Source: Nitrosopumilales archaeon UBA218 (GTDB lineage Archaea; Thermoproteota; Nitrososphaeria; Nitrososphaerales; Nitrosopumilaceae). Taken from it: a DNA stretch of 14,362 nucleotides. Below, piece by piece: positions 1 through 6,959 of this stretch. The position numbers and the translations under genes are program-made. The notes under the pieces are model-generated. The model was not told where the DNA came from, ran no database searches, and was given only the letters and a program-made list of their open reading frames with translations. Position 1 is the stretch's first letter, and every line of letters begins with the position of its first letter. The DNA is taken from NCBI GenBank assembly GCA_002499525.1, contig DAMC01000080.1:13392-27753 (forward strand). The letters run 5' to 3'.

Positions 1-96
1 GCCCTTATTGAAAAAGAAGGAGTTCCAGTCTATGATGACCTTCGAAACTGGACAGCAGCCGCTTCTGCATTAGCTCAATGGGGTAAACACCTCTAA
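1..96 (+). CDS. C-terminal end of an ADP-forming acyl-CoA synthetase (partial; probably 3-hydroxypropionyl-CoA synthetase)
   Basis: Only the last 31 codons and the TAA stop are in the window; the gene begins upstream. The visible tail (GVPVYDDL near its start, then an Ala-rich helix ending in QWGKHL) resembles the end of the ATP-grasp/CoA-binding subunit of ADP-forming acyl-CoA synthetases, where a short strand followed by an Ala-rich helix closes the protein. The stronger argument is context: in Nitrosopumilus the ADP-forming 3-hydroxypropionyl-CoA synthetase lies directly beside the hydratase found here at 130-891, and the two enzymes catalyse consecutive steps of the 3-hydroxypropionate/4-hydroxybutyrate cycle. 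The exact substrate is inferred from that neighbourhood, not from the fragment. Confidence 0.7.
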   Translation, partial: ALIEKEGVPVYDDLRNWTAAASALAQWGKHL

Positions 97-129
97 ACAT
101 TTATTTCGAGTAGAAAATTTTTCAAAAAC

Positions 130-891
130 ATGACTCTAGTTACAACATCAAAATCAAACGGAATTGCTACAGTCAAAATCAACAGACCTGACAAGCTGAA
201 TGCAATGAATACAGATGTTGCAAAAGAACTTGTTTCCGTATTTACACAACTAGATACAGATGATGATGTCAAAGTAATCATTCTGACAGGAGAAGGTGAA
301 AAGGCATTCTCAGCGGGAGCAGACATTGAATACATGTCAAAAATTTCTGCAGACCAATCAGTTGAATACGCAAAACTAGGACAACTTGTTACAAATACTA
401 TTGAACAAGTATCAAAGCCAACAATTGCAGCTGTAAATGGATTTGCACTAGGCGGAGGGTGTGAGGTTGCCATGTCTTGCGATATCAGAATCGCAGCTGA
501 CACAGCTAAACTTGGTCAACCAGAAGTTACCATTGGAATACCACCAGGATGGGGAGGAACTCAAAGACTAATGAGAATTGTCGGTATTGCAAAAGCAAAA
601 GAACTAGTCTATACTGGCAAGATGATCAAGGCTGATGAGGCCAAAGAAATAGGTCTTGTAAACCATGTATTTCCACTGGCATCACTGATGGAAGAAACAA
701 TGAAAATGGCAAATCAAATTGCAGCAAATTCCGTTTCCGGCGTAAAAATGTCCAAAATAGCAATCAATAAGGGACGTAACGCAGATCTTGAAACTGGTTT
801 AGGAATAGAACTTCTTGCATGGAGAAACTGCTTTACCGATCCAGACAGAGAACAGCGTATGACTGCTTTTGTGAACAAGTCAAAAAAGTAA
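130..891 (+). CDS. Enoyl-CoA hydratase family; probable 3-hydroxypropionyl-CoA dehydratase / crotonyl-CoA hydratase
   Basis: A 253-residue crotonase, the usual family length. The oxyanion-hole segment is AFSAGADI (59-66) and the second one is GFALGGGCE (104-112). The two acid/base glutamates of true hydratases are both present, E112 and E132 (in QPEVTIG), 20 residues apart as in rat mitochondrial crotonase. It should therefore add or remove water rather than act as an isomerase or thioesterase. In Nitrosopumilus the homologue is known to dehydrate 3-hydroxypropionyl-CoA and hydrate crotonyl-CoA in the 3-hydroxypropionate/4-hydroxybutyrate carbon-fixation cycle. Position next to the acyl-CoA synthetase supports that role. 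The ATG start follows the previous stop by 33 bases, in which ATTTATTT (about 99-106) could be a TATA box for a nearly leaderless mRNA; no ribosome-binding site is evident. Cytosolic. Confidence 0.88.
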   Translation: MTLVTTSKSNGIATVKINRPDKLNAMNTDVAKELVSVFTQLDTDDDVKVIILTGEGEKAFSAGADIEYMSKISADQSVEYAKLGQLVTNTIEQVSKPTIAAVNGFALGGGCEVAMSCDIRIAADTAKLGQPEVTIGIPPGWGGTQRLMRIVGIAKAKELVYTGKMIKADEAKEIGLVNHVFPLASLMEETMKMANQIAANSVSGVKMSKIAINKGRNADLETGLGIELLAWRNCFTDPDREQRMTAFVNKSKK

Positions 892-902
892 ACTACGCCT
901 AA

Positions 903-917
903 TTTTTCTTTATTCCT
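903..917 (+). terminator. T-rich end of the hydratase transcript
   Basis: A pyrimidine-rich stretch with TTTTTCTTTATT begins about a dozen bases after the hydratase stop. Archaeal RNA polymerase releases at such U-rich tracts without needing a hairpin, and none is seen here. Assignment is by position and composition only. Confidence 0.4.
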
Positions 918-938
918 ACCGTATCAAGGGTGAAAAGC

Positions 939-946
939 TTATTATA
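939..946 (+). promoter_or_regulatory. TATA-like box for the Fe-S carrier gene
   Basis: TTATTATA is centred about 26 bases before the ATG at 969, so the expected start of transcription falls at or just before the start codon. This is the usual arrangement for leaderless archaeal mRNAs and agrees with the absence of a ribosome-binding site. Confidence 0.45.
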
Positions 947-968
947 ATTTGGAACGACTTAGCACTTC

Positions 969-1319
969 ATGGCAACTGAACAAACCCAGAAACTCGTAAC
1001 AATAACTCCAAAAGCTGCACAAAAGATTGTGGAGTTCATGAGCGAGGAAACTGAAAAGCCAGAATACCTTCGAGTTTATGTTCAAGGTGGTGGATGCTCA
1101 GGTCTTTCCTATGGAATGGGCTTTGAAGCAAAACCAGAAGAAGATGATACTGTCATCGTCGAACAAGGTGTAAAACTACTAGTTGACAGCTATTCTCAAG
1201 AACATCTCAAAGGAGCAAACATCGACTACATCGAGTCTCTAATGGGCTCTGGATTTAAGATTAACAATCCAAATGTTACTAAATCCTGCTCCTGTGGACA
1301 CTCATTCAGCACTGAATAA
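969..1319 (+). CDS. IscA/ErpA/HesB-type iron-sulfur cluster carrier
   Basis: A 116-residue A-type Fe-S carrier. The three conserved ligand cysteines are visible: C43 in GGGCSGLSYG and the C-terminal pair C107 and C109 in SCSCGHSF. These proteins hold a [2Fe-2S] or [4Fe-4S] cluster between subunits and pass it to apo-enzymes in the cytosol. Length and the short N-terminal lead before the TPKAAQKI segment are typical of the family. The gene stands alone with its own TATA-like box and T-rich end; no SUF or ISC partner is adjacent. A housekeeping role in maturing Fe-S enzymes is inferred, and the specific client proteins cannot be told from sequence. Confidence 0.93.
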   Translation: MATEQTQKLVTITPKAAQKIVEFMSEETEKPEYLRVYVQGGGCSGLSYGMGFEAKPEEDDTVIVEQGVKLLVDSYSQEHLKGANIDYIESLMGSGFKINNPNVTKSCSCGHSFSTE

Positions 1320-1321
1320 AC

Positions 1322-1350
1322 TTCTATTTTCTCATTTTTGTTATTTTTAT
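1322..1350 (+). terminator. T-rich terminator region after the Fe-S carrier gene
   Basis: Directly after the TAA stop there are three successive T runs (TATTTT, ATTTTTG, TATTTTTAT). No stable hairpin is seen. This fits U-tract termination in archaea and separates this gene from dnaG. Confidence 0.45.
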
Positions 1351-1370
1351 GAGCCTAGTTTAATCATAAG

Positions 1371-1380
1371 CACTTATATC
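1371..1380 (+). promoter_or_regulatory. TATA-like box for dnaG
   Basis: CACTTATATC lies about 50 bases before the TTG start of dnaG. Transcription would begin near 1402, giving a leader of about 27 bases that contains the ribosome-binding site at 1412-1417. Confidence 0.45.
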
Positions 1381-1411
1381 TGTGATTTGAAGACTAAAGC
1401 TATTGATCTTT

Positions 1412-1417
1412 AGGAGG
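1412..1417 (+). promoter_or_regulatory. Strong Shine-Dalgarno that decides the TTG start of dnaG
   Basis: AGGAGG is complementary to the archaeal 16S rRNA 3' end and sits 11 bases before the TTG at 1429. The ATG at 1419 lies too close to the site and is in another frame. An in-frame TAG at 1411-1413 excludes any earlier start. Confidence 0.7.
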
Positions 1418-1428
1418 AATGTTCTCAA

Positions 1429-2577
1429 TTGCCACAAACAGGAATTGTCAAATATCACGTTAAGCTATCCTTTGAAGTTGATGGACTTGTTGAGAGAGCA
1501 GACATTATAGGCGCAATCTTTGGCCAGACCGAAGGTCTACTAGGCCCAGAGATGAACCTTAATGAGCTCCAACGATTGTCCAAAGTCGGAAGAATAGAAG
1601 TAACTGCGACAAGTACTACAAACACTACTAAAGGTGATGCATTGATTCCAATGTCAACTGACGTTGATACTGCATCGCTGATAGCAGCAGCAATTGAAAG
1701 TATTGATAAAGTAGGCCCATTTGACTGCAAGTTCAAACTGACTGCAATTGAAGATGTTCGTGCCACTAAAAAGGACGACATCATCAAAAGAGCCAAAGAA
1801 ATCAAACAGCAATGGGCAACAAAGACCATCTCAGAAGGTGAGACGATGCTTAAGGACATCCACGATGGTACTTCTACCTCGGGTAAACTAACCTCATTTG
1901 GTAGAGGAAAACTTCCATGCGGACAGGGTGTCTTTGAATCTCCTTGGATTATACTCGTTGAGGGACGAGCAGATGTAATCAATCTGTTACGTGCTGGAAT
2001 CGATAACTCTTTAGCTATTGATGGTGCCAGAATTGACGAATCCATTCGTGAATTGTGTGACCAAAAAGAAAAGATTGTCGCATTTTTGGACGGAGACAGA
2101 GCTGGCGGATTTATCCTCAAAGAGCTCAAAAGTGTAGTAGACATCGATGTAGTGCACAGAGCCCCAGAGGGAGTGGAAGTTGAAGAACTAACACCACAAC
2201 AAATCGCAGACATCTTGCGACCTACAATTGAAGAAATGAATAATCCAAAAGCAAAACCAACACTATCTGATCCTACTGACAAGCCAATGGCAGAGGTTGC
2301 CGAAAAAATGTTTGGAAAAATAAACGAAACATTAGAAGCAATCGGCCTTGACTCGAGCAAAAACGAGGTCTTCAAAGTTCCAATATCTGAACTTGTATCG
2401 AAACTTTCAGTTCAATCCGGCATCAAATATCTGATACTTGACGGAATAGTGACCCAGAGATTGGTAGATGGAGCAAAACAAGCAGGCATTGAATGTGTAA
2501 TCGGACACAGAATTGCCAGCCTTACAAACAAGGATGGAATTGCTCTTAAAACATTTACCGAACTCGGGGTAGCTTAA
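1429..2577 (+). CDS. dnaG: Archaeal DnaG-type protein (TOPRIM primase-like, exosome-associated)
   Basis: A 382-residue archaeal DnaG. The TOPRIM domain occupies roughly residues 172-250. The catalytic glutamate is E179 in LVEGRADV and the metal-binding DxD pair is D221/D223 in FLDGDRAG. The N-terminal part (1-165) is the archaeal form and lacks the zinc-binding and helicase-binding domains of bacterial DnaG. In Sulfolobus this protein is reported both to have primase activity and to be a stable subunit of the RNA exosome, where it favours poly(A) substrates; which role dominates here cannot be read from sequence. A charged linker (about 265-300) precedes a C-terminal domain of about 80 residues. 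Translation starts at TTG 1429, the only in-frame start after the TAG at 1411. It appears to be a single-gene unit ended by the hairpin at 2579-2616. Confidence 0.93.
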   Translation: MPQTGIVKYHVKLSFEVDGLVERADIIGAIFGQTEGLLGPEMNLNELQRLSKVGRIEVTATSTTNTTKGDALIPMSTDVDTASLIAAAIESIDKVGPFDCKFKLTAIEDVRATKKDDIIKRAKEIKQQWATKTISEGETMLKDIHDGTSTSGKLTSFGRGKLPCGQGVFESPWIILVEGRADVINLLRAGIDNSLAIDGARIDESIRELCDQKEKIVAFLDGDRAGGFILKELKSVVDIDVVHRAPEGVEVEELTPQQIADILRPTIEEMNNPKAKPTLSDPTDKPMAEVAEKMFGKINETLEAIGLDSSKNEVFKVPISELVSKLSVQSGIKYLILDGIVTQRLVDGAKQAGIECVIGHRIASLTNKDGIALKTFTELGVA

Positions 2578-2578
2578 G

Positions 2579-2616
2579 AAAGAGTCTTTAACTCTTTTTT
2601 CTCTTTTATTTTTATC
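2579..2616 (+). terminator. Hairpin plus T-tract terminator after dnaG
   Basis: AAAGAGT (2579-2585) and ACTCTTT (2591-2597) form a 7-bp stem with a five-base loop. It starts two bases after the dnaG stop and is followed by T-rich sequence up to 2616. The form is that of an intrinsic terminator. The same T-rich DNA must also hold any promoter of rbkR, whose ATG follows at 2622. Confidence 0.6.
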
Positions 2617-2621
2617 ACACA

Positions 2622-3299
2622 ATGGCAGAGCTCAAGATTCAACACGTAATCACACTAACTGAATTGTTGTCCAAAGGGGCCAAACATAACTATGTGGTAA
2701 TTACGACTAGCTCGCTTGGAAAACAAATCGGCAAATCACAACAGGCGGCATCGAAACATTTACTGGAATTGGAACAAGGTGGTTTCATATCTAGACTGAC
2801 CACTGGGAGAAAGGTTTCAGTCAAATTAACTCAAAAAGGATTTGAACAAATCTCTGAATTGTATAATCTATTAAAAAATAGTTTAGAGGCAATCCCACCG
2901 ACAATAAACATCTCTGGAAAATTGCAATCGGGCATGGGGGAGGGAAAATACTACATGTCCCTAAAAGGCTACACAAAACAATTTAGCCAAAAAATTGGAT
3001 ATGTCCCATTTCCTGGAACACTAAATGTCAAGGTGGACAAAAAGGAGCAAATTGAATCGCTTAGACAGCTTACAAATATTCCTGGAACTCTGATTTCTGG
3101 ATTCTCAGATGGCAAAAGAACATACGGCTGGGTAAAGTGTTTTGCATGTAAAGTTAATGATAAAATTGATGCGCAGATAATTTTGCTGGAGAGAACACAT
3201 CATGACTTGTCTACGATCGAACTTATATCAAAATTTGAGATTCGCAAAAAACTTGGACTGGAAAACGGCTCCACTATGTCGATAAAAATATCAACCTAA
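2622..3299 (+). CDS. rbkR: CTP-dependent riboflavin kinase fused to a winged-helix regulator
   Basis: A 225-residue two-domain protein. Residues 1-88 form a MarR-like winged helix (recognition region near GKSQQAASKHLLELE, 37-51, with a wing around TTGRKVSVKLT). Residues 95-225 are the archaeal riboflavin kinase (DUF120) with SGMGEGKYYMSL (103-114), PFPGTLNV (129-136) and ERTHH (190-194). This kinase family makes FMN from riboflavin using CTP rather than ATP. The fused form, RbkR, is described in archaea as both enzyme and repressor of riboflavin genes. It converges with ribL, the next enzyme of the pathway, and the two stop codons overlap (4-bp shared end). Its own targets are not evident; no clear operator is seen upstream. 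The ATG start lies only 44 bases after the dnaG stop. Confidence 0.93.
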   Translation: MAELKIQHVITLTELLSKGAKHNYVVITTSSLGKQIGKSQQAASKHLLELEQGGFISRLTTGRKVSVKLTQKGFEQISELYNLLKNSLEAIPPTINISGKLQSGMGEGKYYMSLKGYTKQFSQKIGYVPFPGTLNVKVDKKEQIESLRQLTNIPGTLISGFSDGKRTYGWVKCFACKVNDKIDAQIILLERTHHDLSTIELISKFEIRKKLGLENGSTMSIKIST

Positions 3300-3910
3300 A
3301 TTCCGTGTAATGCTTCACCGTATTCTCTTTCAATTTTAGAGCTTGAAAACTCTGGAACTGGTGACTGTAATCTTGCAACGCGGACATTGATGCCTATGTC
3401 TTTGCATCCATCAGTGATGAATTTTTCTTGATGCACTTGATCATATCCTAAAGCAATAATGTCTGGTTTCACTTTGGCAACTGTCTTGAAGATATCTCCC
3501 TCACTACCTATCATACAAAGATCCACCATGATTAAAGAACTGATGAGCTCTTGACGTTGTTCCTCAGAATGTAATGGGTGCTTTTTTTTCATTCTAACTG
3601 CAGTATTACCTGTAGCAATTACCACAACTAGAACATCGCCCAATGCTTTTGCAGCATTCAATGTGTAGATATGTCCAGGATGAATAATGTCAAAAACCCC
3701 ACCTGCTAGAACAACATGTAATGTACTTCTTCCAAAATCAGTCAACGTGTTATGTTCTGTTATCATCATGTTTTTTTGCATCGCATCTATTCTTTCATTA
3801 ATGTAGGACTCGGATAGATTGGTTCTCTTCACACAATTGCTGATTGGTTCTTCCTTAGAAAACTGGCAGGCAAACATCGAGGCCAGAATTTTTTTATCTA
3901 TGACATCCAA
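3296..3910 (-). CDS. ribL: Archaeal FAD synthetase (cytidylyltransferase fold) with N-terminal helix-turn-helix-like domain
   Basis: Residues 66-195 form a nucleotidyltransferase of the RibL/TagD type. The nucleotide-binding motif GGVFDIIHPGH (70-80) contains the HxGH histidines H77 and H80, and SSSKI (189-193) corresponds to the second motif. RibL adenylates FMN to FAD in archaea; the neighbouring riboflavin kinase supports FMN rather than glycerol phosphate as substrate. The enzyme core alone is about 140-150 residues, so the first 62 residues are an addition. They are charged and helical, with DKKILASMF then NLSESYINERIDAMQ, like a small winged helix. The start is TTG at 3910; an upstream in-frame stop limits extension, and the next ATG (3877) would cut the helical domain. 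It follows dphB by 37 bases and may share its transcript. Confidence 0.85.
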   Translation of the reverse strand: MDVIDKKILASMFACQFSKEEPISNCVKRTNLSESYINERIDAMQKNMMITEHNTLTDFGRSTLHVVLAGGVFDIIHPGHIYTLNAAKALGDVLVVVIATGNTAVRMKKKHPLHSEEQRQELISSLIMVDLCMIGSEGDIFKTVAKVKPDIIALGYDQVHQEKFITDGCKDIGINVRVARLQSPVPEFSSSKIEREYGEALHGI

Positions 3911-3947
3911 CGCATTAATTCTGAATCAATGTTATTTTTAATTCGTT

Positions 3948-4982
3948 CTATAATTCTGGTTCTATTCCCTTTGCTATTCGCAAAGCATCAACGAGTCCAT
4001 CTGCATACCCAATTGATAAAATTGCTAATTCGTCTTGGCCCTGAGAGTAGAATTTTTCCGCATCTTTGATGTATAGATCGGCGTTTTCAAGTACGCTTTC
4101 AAACTCTTTTGAATCCTTGTAAAATGGAGTTATCTTGTCTAGTGCTCGACGAACCATTGGAATGTATTTTTTCATCATCTGTGCAGAGATTTTTTCCACT
4201 TTTGGTGTATTGTCTTCTGGTAAATCAATACACTCTGCTAAGACCTTCAGTGCATCGGATTCAGTGAAATGCATTGCACCAGGAACTATAATGGTGTGTG
4301 GGGGTCGACCAAAATCTAGTTTTGATAATGTAGAAAATTTTGCCGCGATAATTTTCTGATCTTCCTGTCCGATTCTTGATGCCACTATACCATAAGTTTC
4401 TCCTGAGAACACCTTTCGAACCTGCTCTCTTTCCTGGGTGAGAAGACTGGCGATTGCTTCCTTTGGGTCTAAAAAGAAATTCTTGTTTTGATTCCACTCT
4501 AACAATACAATTGTGTGATTGCCTAGCTTCAGATTTTCAAATATTGCGTAATATGCCGTAGCGGATGGTATTCCGCTCATGACTGTGACGGTTTTTCCCA
4601 CCTTGTAAAAATGAAATCCACATTCGCCGACTAATGAGGTAATTGCAGAAGACGCATGTATGGTGTCAGTTTTAATGCCTTCCTGAATGGCCCTGACGCG
4701 TAATTCAATATGCGTGGTGGCAATGTATGGGTCACCATATGATACTAAAGCAACCATGCCATTTTTGGCTGCATCTAGTATCTCTTTACCATCTTCAACG
4801 AGCCATCTAGGGGCCAATTTGAATTCCCCCTCGGTTAACTCTCTGAGAAATTTCGTCTCATCGTCAGACATTGGGCTAGTAAATTGCTCAAAAAACACCA
4901 TATCTGATTCTGAAATTACTTTACGTGTTTTTTCTGAAATTGATTCTTGGCCGCCGATTCCCAAGCCGATAAAAAATAACAT
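3948..4982 (-). CDS. dphB: Diphthine synthase with C-terminal DUF357-like helical domain
   Basis: Residues 1-253 are a tetrapyrrole-methylase-fold diphthine synthase: FIGLGIGG at the N-terminus, SYGDPYIATTH (81-91) at the S-adenosylmethionine site, and FGRPPHTIIVPG (224-235) near the end of the domain. DphB methylates the modified histidine of elongation factor aEF2 on the way to diphthamide. Archaeal DphB is normally about 255-265 residues, but this protein has 344. The extra part (about 260-344) is all-helical, with ENADLYIKDAEKFYSQG (299-315) and LSIGYADGLVDALRIAKG (322-339), which I recognise as resembling the archaeal family DUF357, usually a separate small protein. The DUF357 assignment is from memory of the family pattern. 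Its ATG overlaps the lysK stop by one base (TAATG), so translation is probably coupled. Confidence 0.9.
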   Translation of the reverse strand: MLFFIGLGIGGQESISEKTRKVISESDMVFFEQFTSPMSDDETKFLRELTEGEFKLAPRWLVEDGKEILDAAKNGMVALVSYGDPYIATTHIELRVRAIQEGIKTDTIHASSAITSLVGECGFHFYKVGKTVTVMSGIPSATAYYAIFENLKLGNHTIVLLEWNQNKNFFLDPKEAIASLLTQEREQVRKVFSGETYGIVASRIGQEDQKIIAAKFSTLSKLDFGRPPHTIIVPGAMHFTESDALKVLAECIDLPEDNTPKVEKISAQMMKKYIPMVRRALDKITPFYKDSKEFESVLENADLYIKDAEKFYSQGQDELAILSIGYADGLVDALRIAKGIEPEL

Positions 4983-6112
4983 TATTTTTCGTTTCTTGCA
5001 TCGTGTAGTCGCTTCAAGTGAAGAAGAGTATTTCTTATGACCTCGATTCCTCGGAGGTATTCATTCATTGACACCCTCTCATCAATAGTATGAGATGCAT
5101 GTGGGTCTCCTGGACCATATGTTACAACTGGAACATTCCATAAAGTTCCGATGATATTCATGTCGCCAGTTCCAGTTTTTCTTATCAATGCTGGTCTCTT
5201 GTGTTCGACATCCATCACACCCAAAGTAAAAGCTCGAACAAGTGGGGAATTCATTGGTGCTTCAAATGGTTCTGTCTCATCAATTACTGAGTAAAGGGCT
5301 TCTACCTGTTGCTTTGATGCTAGGTCTGCAACTTTGGTAGCAATTTTTTCACCGACCGTCTTACAATTAAGAGTAACAGGAATTCGAATGTCCATTATGG
5401 TGTTGCATTCTTTAGGTGTGACATTATGGCTGTCGCCTCCCTTGATTTCTGTAATTGTCGCAGTTAGCATCATTCCCTTTGATTTGCCTTCTTGGTTTTC
5501 TTCAAGGGATTTCTTGAGCTCACTTGTGAATTTCATTGATTCTTCGATTGCATTTCTTGCAAGCCATGGTGCTGAAGCATGGGCTGAATCGCCTACATTG
5601 ATTTTCAAATTGATTGCAATTCTTCCCTTGTAAGCTATGGTGACATTAGTGATTCCTGAAGGTTCTCCAAAAACAGCATAATCGATGTCAAGCTTTTGCT
5701 TTGCTAGATTTTTAATTCCAGTGGCGTTTCCTTCCTCATCAACTGCTCCAACAAAAATTACGGTGCCGTTATTTTTTTGCAATGTGGATGCAGCGAGAAG
5801 CATTGCCATCAAAGGAGCCTTCGCATCTGATGCACCTCGACCGTACAAAAAATCACCCTCTTTTCTAACCTTGACCTTGCCTGGAACTGTGTCCATGTGG
5901 CCGCATAGAAGTATTCTTGGTGCACCAGAACCAATTGTTGCGATGAGATTGCCGACCTCGTCGATTTTGATATTCTCAAAACCCAAATCATCACACTTGT
6001 CGGCCAAAAATTCGGCCATTGGTTTTTCTGACAATGAAGGTGTGTAAAGACGGAGTGCCTTCTCTAGCATTTTAATTGAAAATCTGGGAGTTATAGTAAA
6101 CGATGGATCCAT
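4982..6112 (-). CDS. lysK: [LysW]-lysine / [LysW]-ornithine hydrolase (M20 peptidase)
   Basis: A 376-residue M20 metallopeptidase. The metal and catalytic residues are visible: H72 and D74 in CGHMDTVPG, D96 in GRGASDAKAP, the E126-E127 pair in AVDEEGN, E150 in FGEPS, and H341 in SHTIDE. LysK releases the finished lysine, and in archaea that share the pathway also ornithine, from the C-terminus of the carrier LysW in the cytosol. It directly follows lysX with one base between the TAA stop and the ATG start, and overlaps dphB by one base. No second LysK/ArgE-like gene is in the window, so the dual lysine and ornithine role is likely. Other M20 enzymes (succinyl-diaminopimelate desuccinylase, acetylornithine deacetylase) are excluded mainly by context. 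Confidence 0.9.
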   Translation of the reverse strand: MDPSFTITPRFSIKMLEKALRLYTPSLSEKPMAEFLADKCDDLGFENIKIDEVGNLIATIGSGAPRILLCGHMDTVPGKVKVRKEGDFLYGRGASDAKAPLMAMLLAASTLQKNNGTVIFVGAVDEEGNATGIKNLAKQKLDIDYAVFGEPSGITNVTIAYKGRIAINLKINVGDSAHASAPWLARNAIEESMKFTSELKKSLEENQEGKSKGMMLTATITEIKGGDSHNVTPKECNTIMDIRIPVTLNCKTVGEKIATKVADLASKQQVEALYSVIDETEPFEAPMNSPLVRAFTLGVMDVEHKRPALIRKTGTGDMNIIGTLWNVPVVTYGPGDPHASHTIDERVSMNEYLRGIEVIRNTLLHLKRLHDARNEK

Positions 6113-6113
6113 T

Positions 6114-6959
6114 TTATTTTCCTGACTTAACTGCGTATTCTAAAATCTTTCCCGCAATGTTTACCCCGGTTACTCGAGCAACATTTCTGTATTCTGTGGT
6201 GTTGTTGATTTCATGAACTACTAATCCTCGTTCATTACTTTCCATGAGATCAATTCCGACTATCTGACCTTGAACACATTCACGTGCTCTAATACAAATG
6301 TCTTCTAAGTCAGGAGTAATTTTACAGACTTCTGCGGTGCCGCCTAAATGGGTATTTGTTTTCCAGTTTTCTGTAGTGGAATTTCGATAAATAGCACCCA
6401 CAACTTGGTCGCCAATTACTATTGCTCTGATGTCTCTAGGAGGTCTCTGAACAAACTCCTCCATGTAATGAATTTGGTAAATTGGATACATTTTTTCTCT
6501 TTCCTCAATAATTCCCTCTGCTGACTCTCTATTGTTTAGTCTCTGCACCATTCGTCCCCAACTACCAACTGTGGGTTTTATCACTCTTGGATACCCAAGA
6601 TTGTCAAGTGCATCCAGTGCAGATTCTTTAGAGAATGCCACACTGACAAAAGGTGTTTGAATTCCAGCATTTTTTAAAAGCATATGGGTGAACAGCTTGT
6701 TTCCAGCATAAACGCCACAAAACAAATTATTGATAACATTTGCACCCATTCCCTCAAGTGCTGCAGTAGCATGCAAATTTCTATAATAACTCACACATCG
6801 TTGTAATACTGTATTGTATTGTGACTTTTTATCGACATCTAGTACTAGATTCTTACAATCTACCATCTCGATTTTTATGCCTAGTTTGTCGGCCGCTTCG
6901 GTTAGAGCTTTTTCTTCTGGTCGAACTGTATCGTAGAGAATCGTTACCGGTTGGCTCAC
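6114..6959 (-). CDS. lysX: Alpha-aminoadipate--LysW ligase (ATP-grasp)
   Basis: A 281-residue RimK-like ATP-grasp ligase. ATP-binding segments are VIKPTVGSWGR (126-136) and the QRPPRDIRAIVIG run (171-183); the magnesium and substrate end has D237 and HEINNTTEYRN (249-259). LysX attaches the alpha-amino group of alpha-aminoadipate to the C-terminal Glu of LysW. I assign aminoadipate rather than glutamate for two reasons. First, it lies after homocitrate synthase, the committing enzyme of aminoadipate synthesis. Second, its C-terminal run RNVARVTGVNIAGKILEYA looks closer to Thermus LysX, as I remember it, than does the paralogue at 12205-13062. The GTG start at 6959 overlaps the lysW stop (GTGA). 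Substrate choice is inferred, and the adjoining LysW lacks the normal acceptor Glu. Confidence 0.85.
   Translation of the reverse strand: MSQPVTILYDTVRPEEKALTEAADKLGIKIEMVDCKNLVLDVDKKSQYNTVLQRCVSYYRNLHATAALEGMGANVINNLFCGVYAGNKLFTHMLLKNAGIQTPFVSVAFSKESALDALDNLGYPRVIKPTVGSWGRMVQRLNNRESAEGIIEEREKMYPIYQIHYMEEFVQRPPRDIRAIVIGDQVVGAIYRNSTTENWKTNTHLGGTAEVCKITPDLEDICIRARECVQGQIVGIDLMESNERGLVVHEINNTTEYRNVARVTGVNIAGKILEYAVKSGK

Noticed and set aside
1455..2375. A 306-codon open frame on the minus strand opposite dnaG
   Set aside because: It lies wholly antisense to a gene with intact TOPRIM motifs; its translation is Ser/Pro-rich low-complexity sequence with no recognisable domain, as expected of a shadow frame.
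4135..4359. Short plus-strand open frames across dphB, lysK and the lysine genes
   Set aside because: All are antisense to well-supported genes, lack ribosome-binding sites and show no domain or composition of real proteins.
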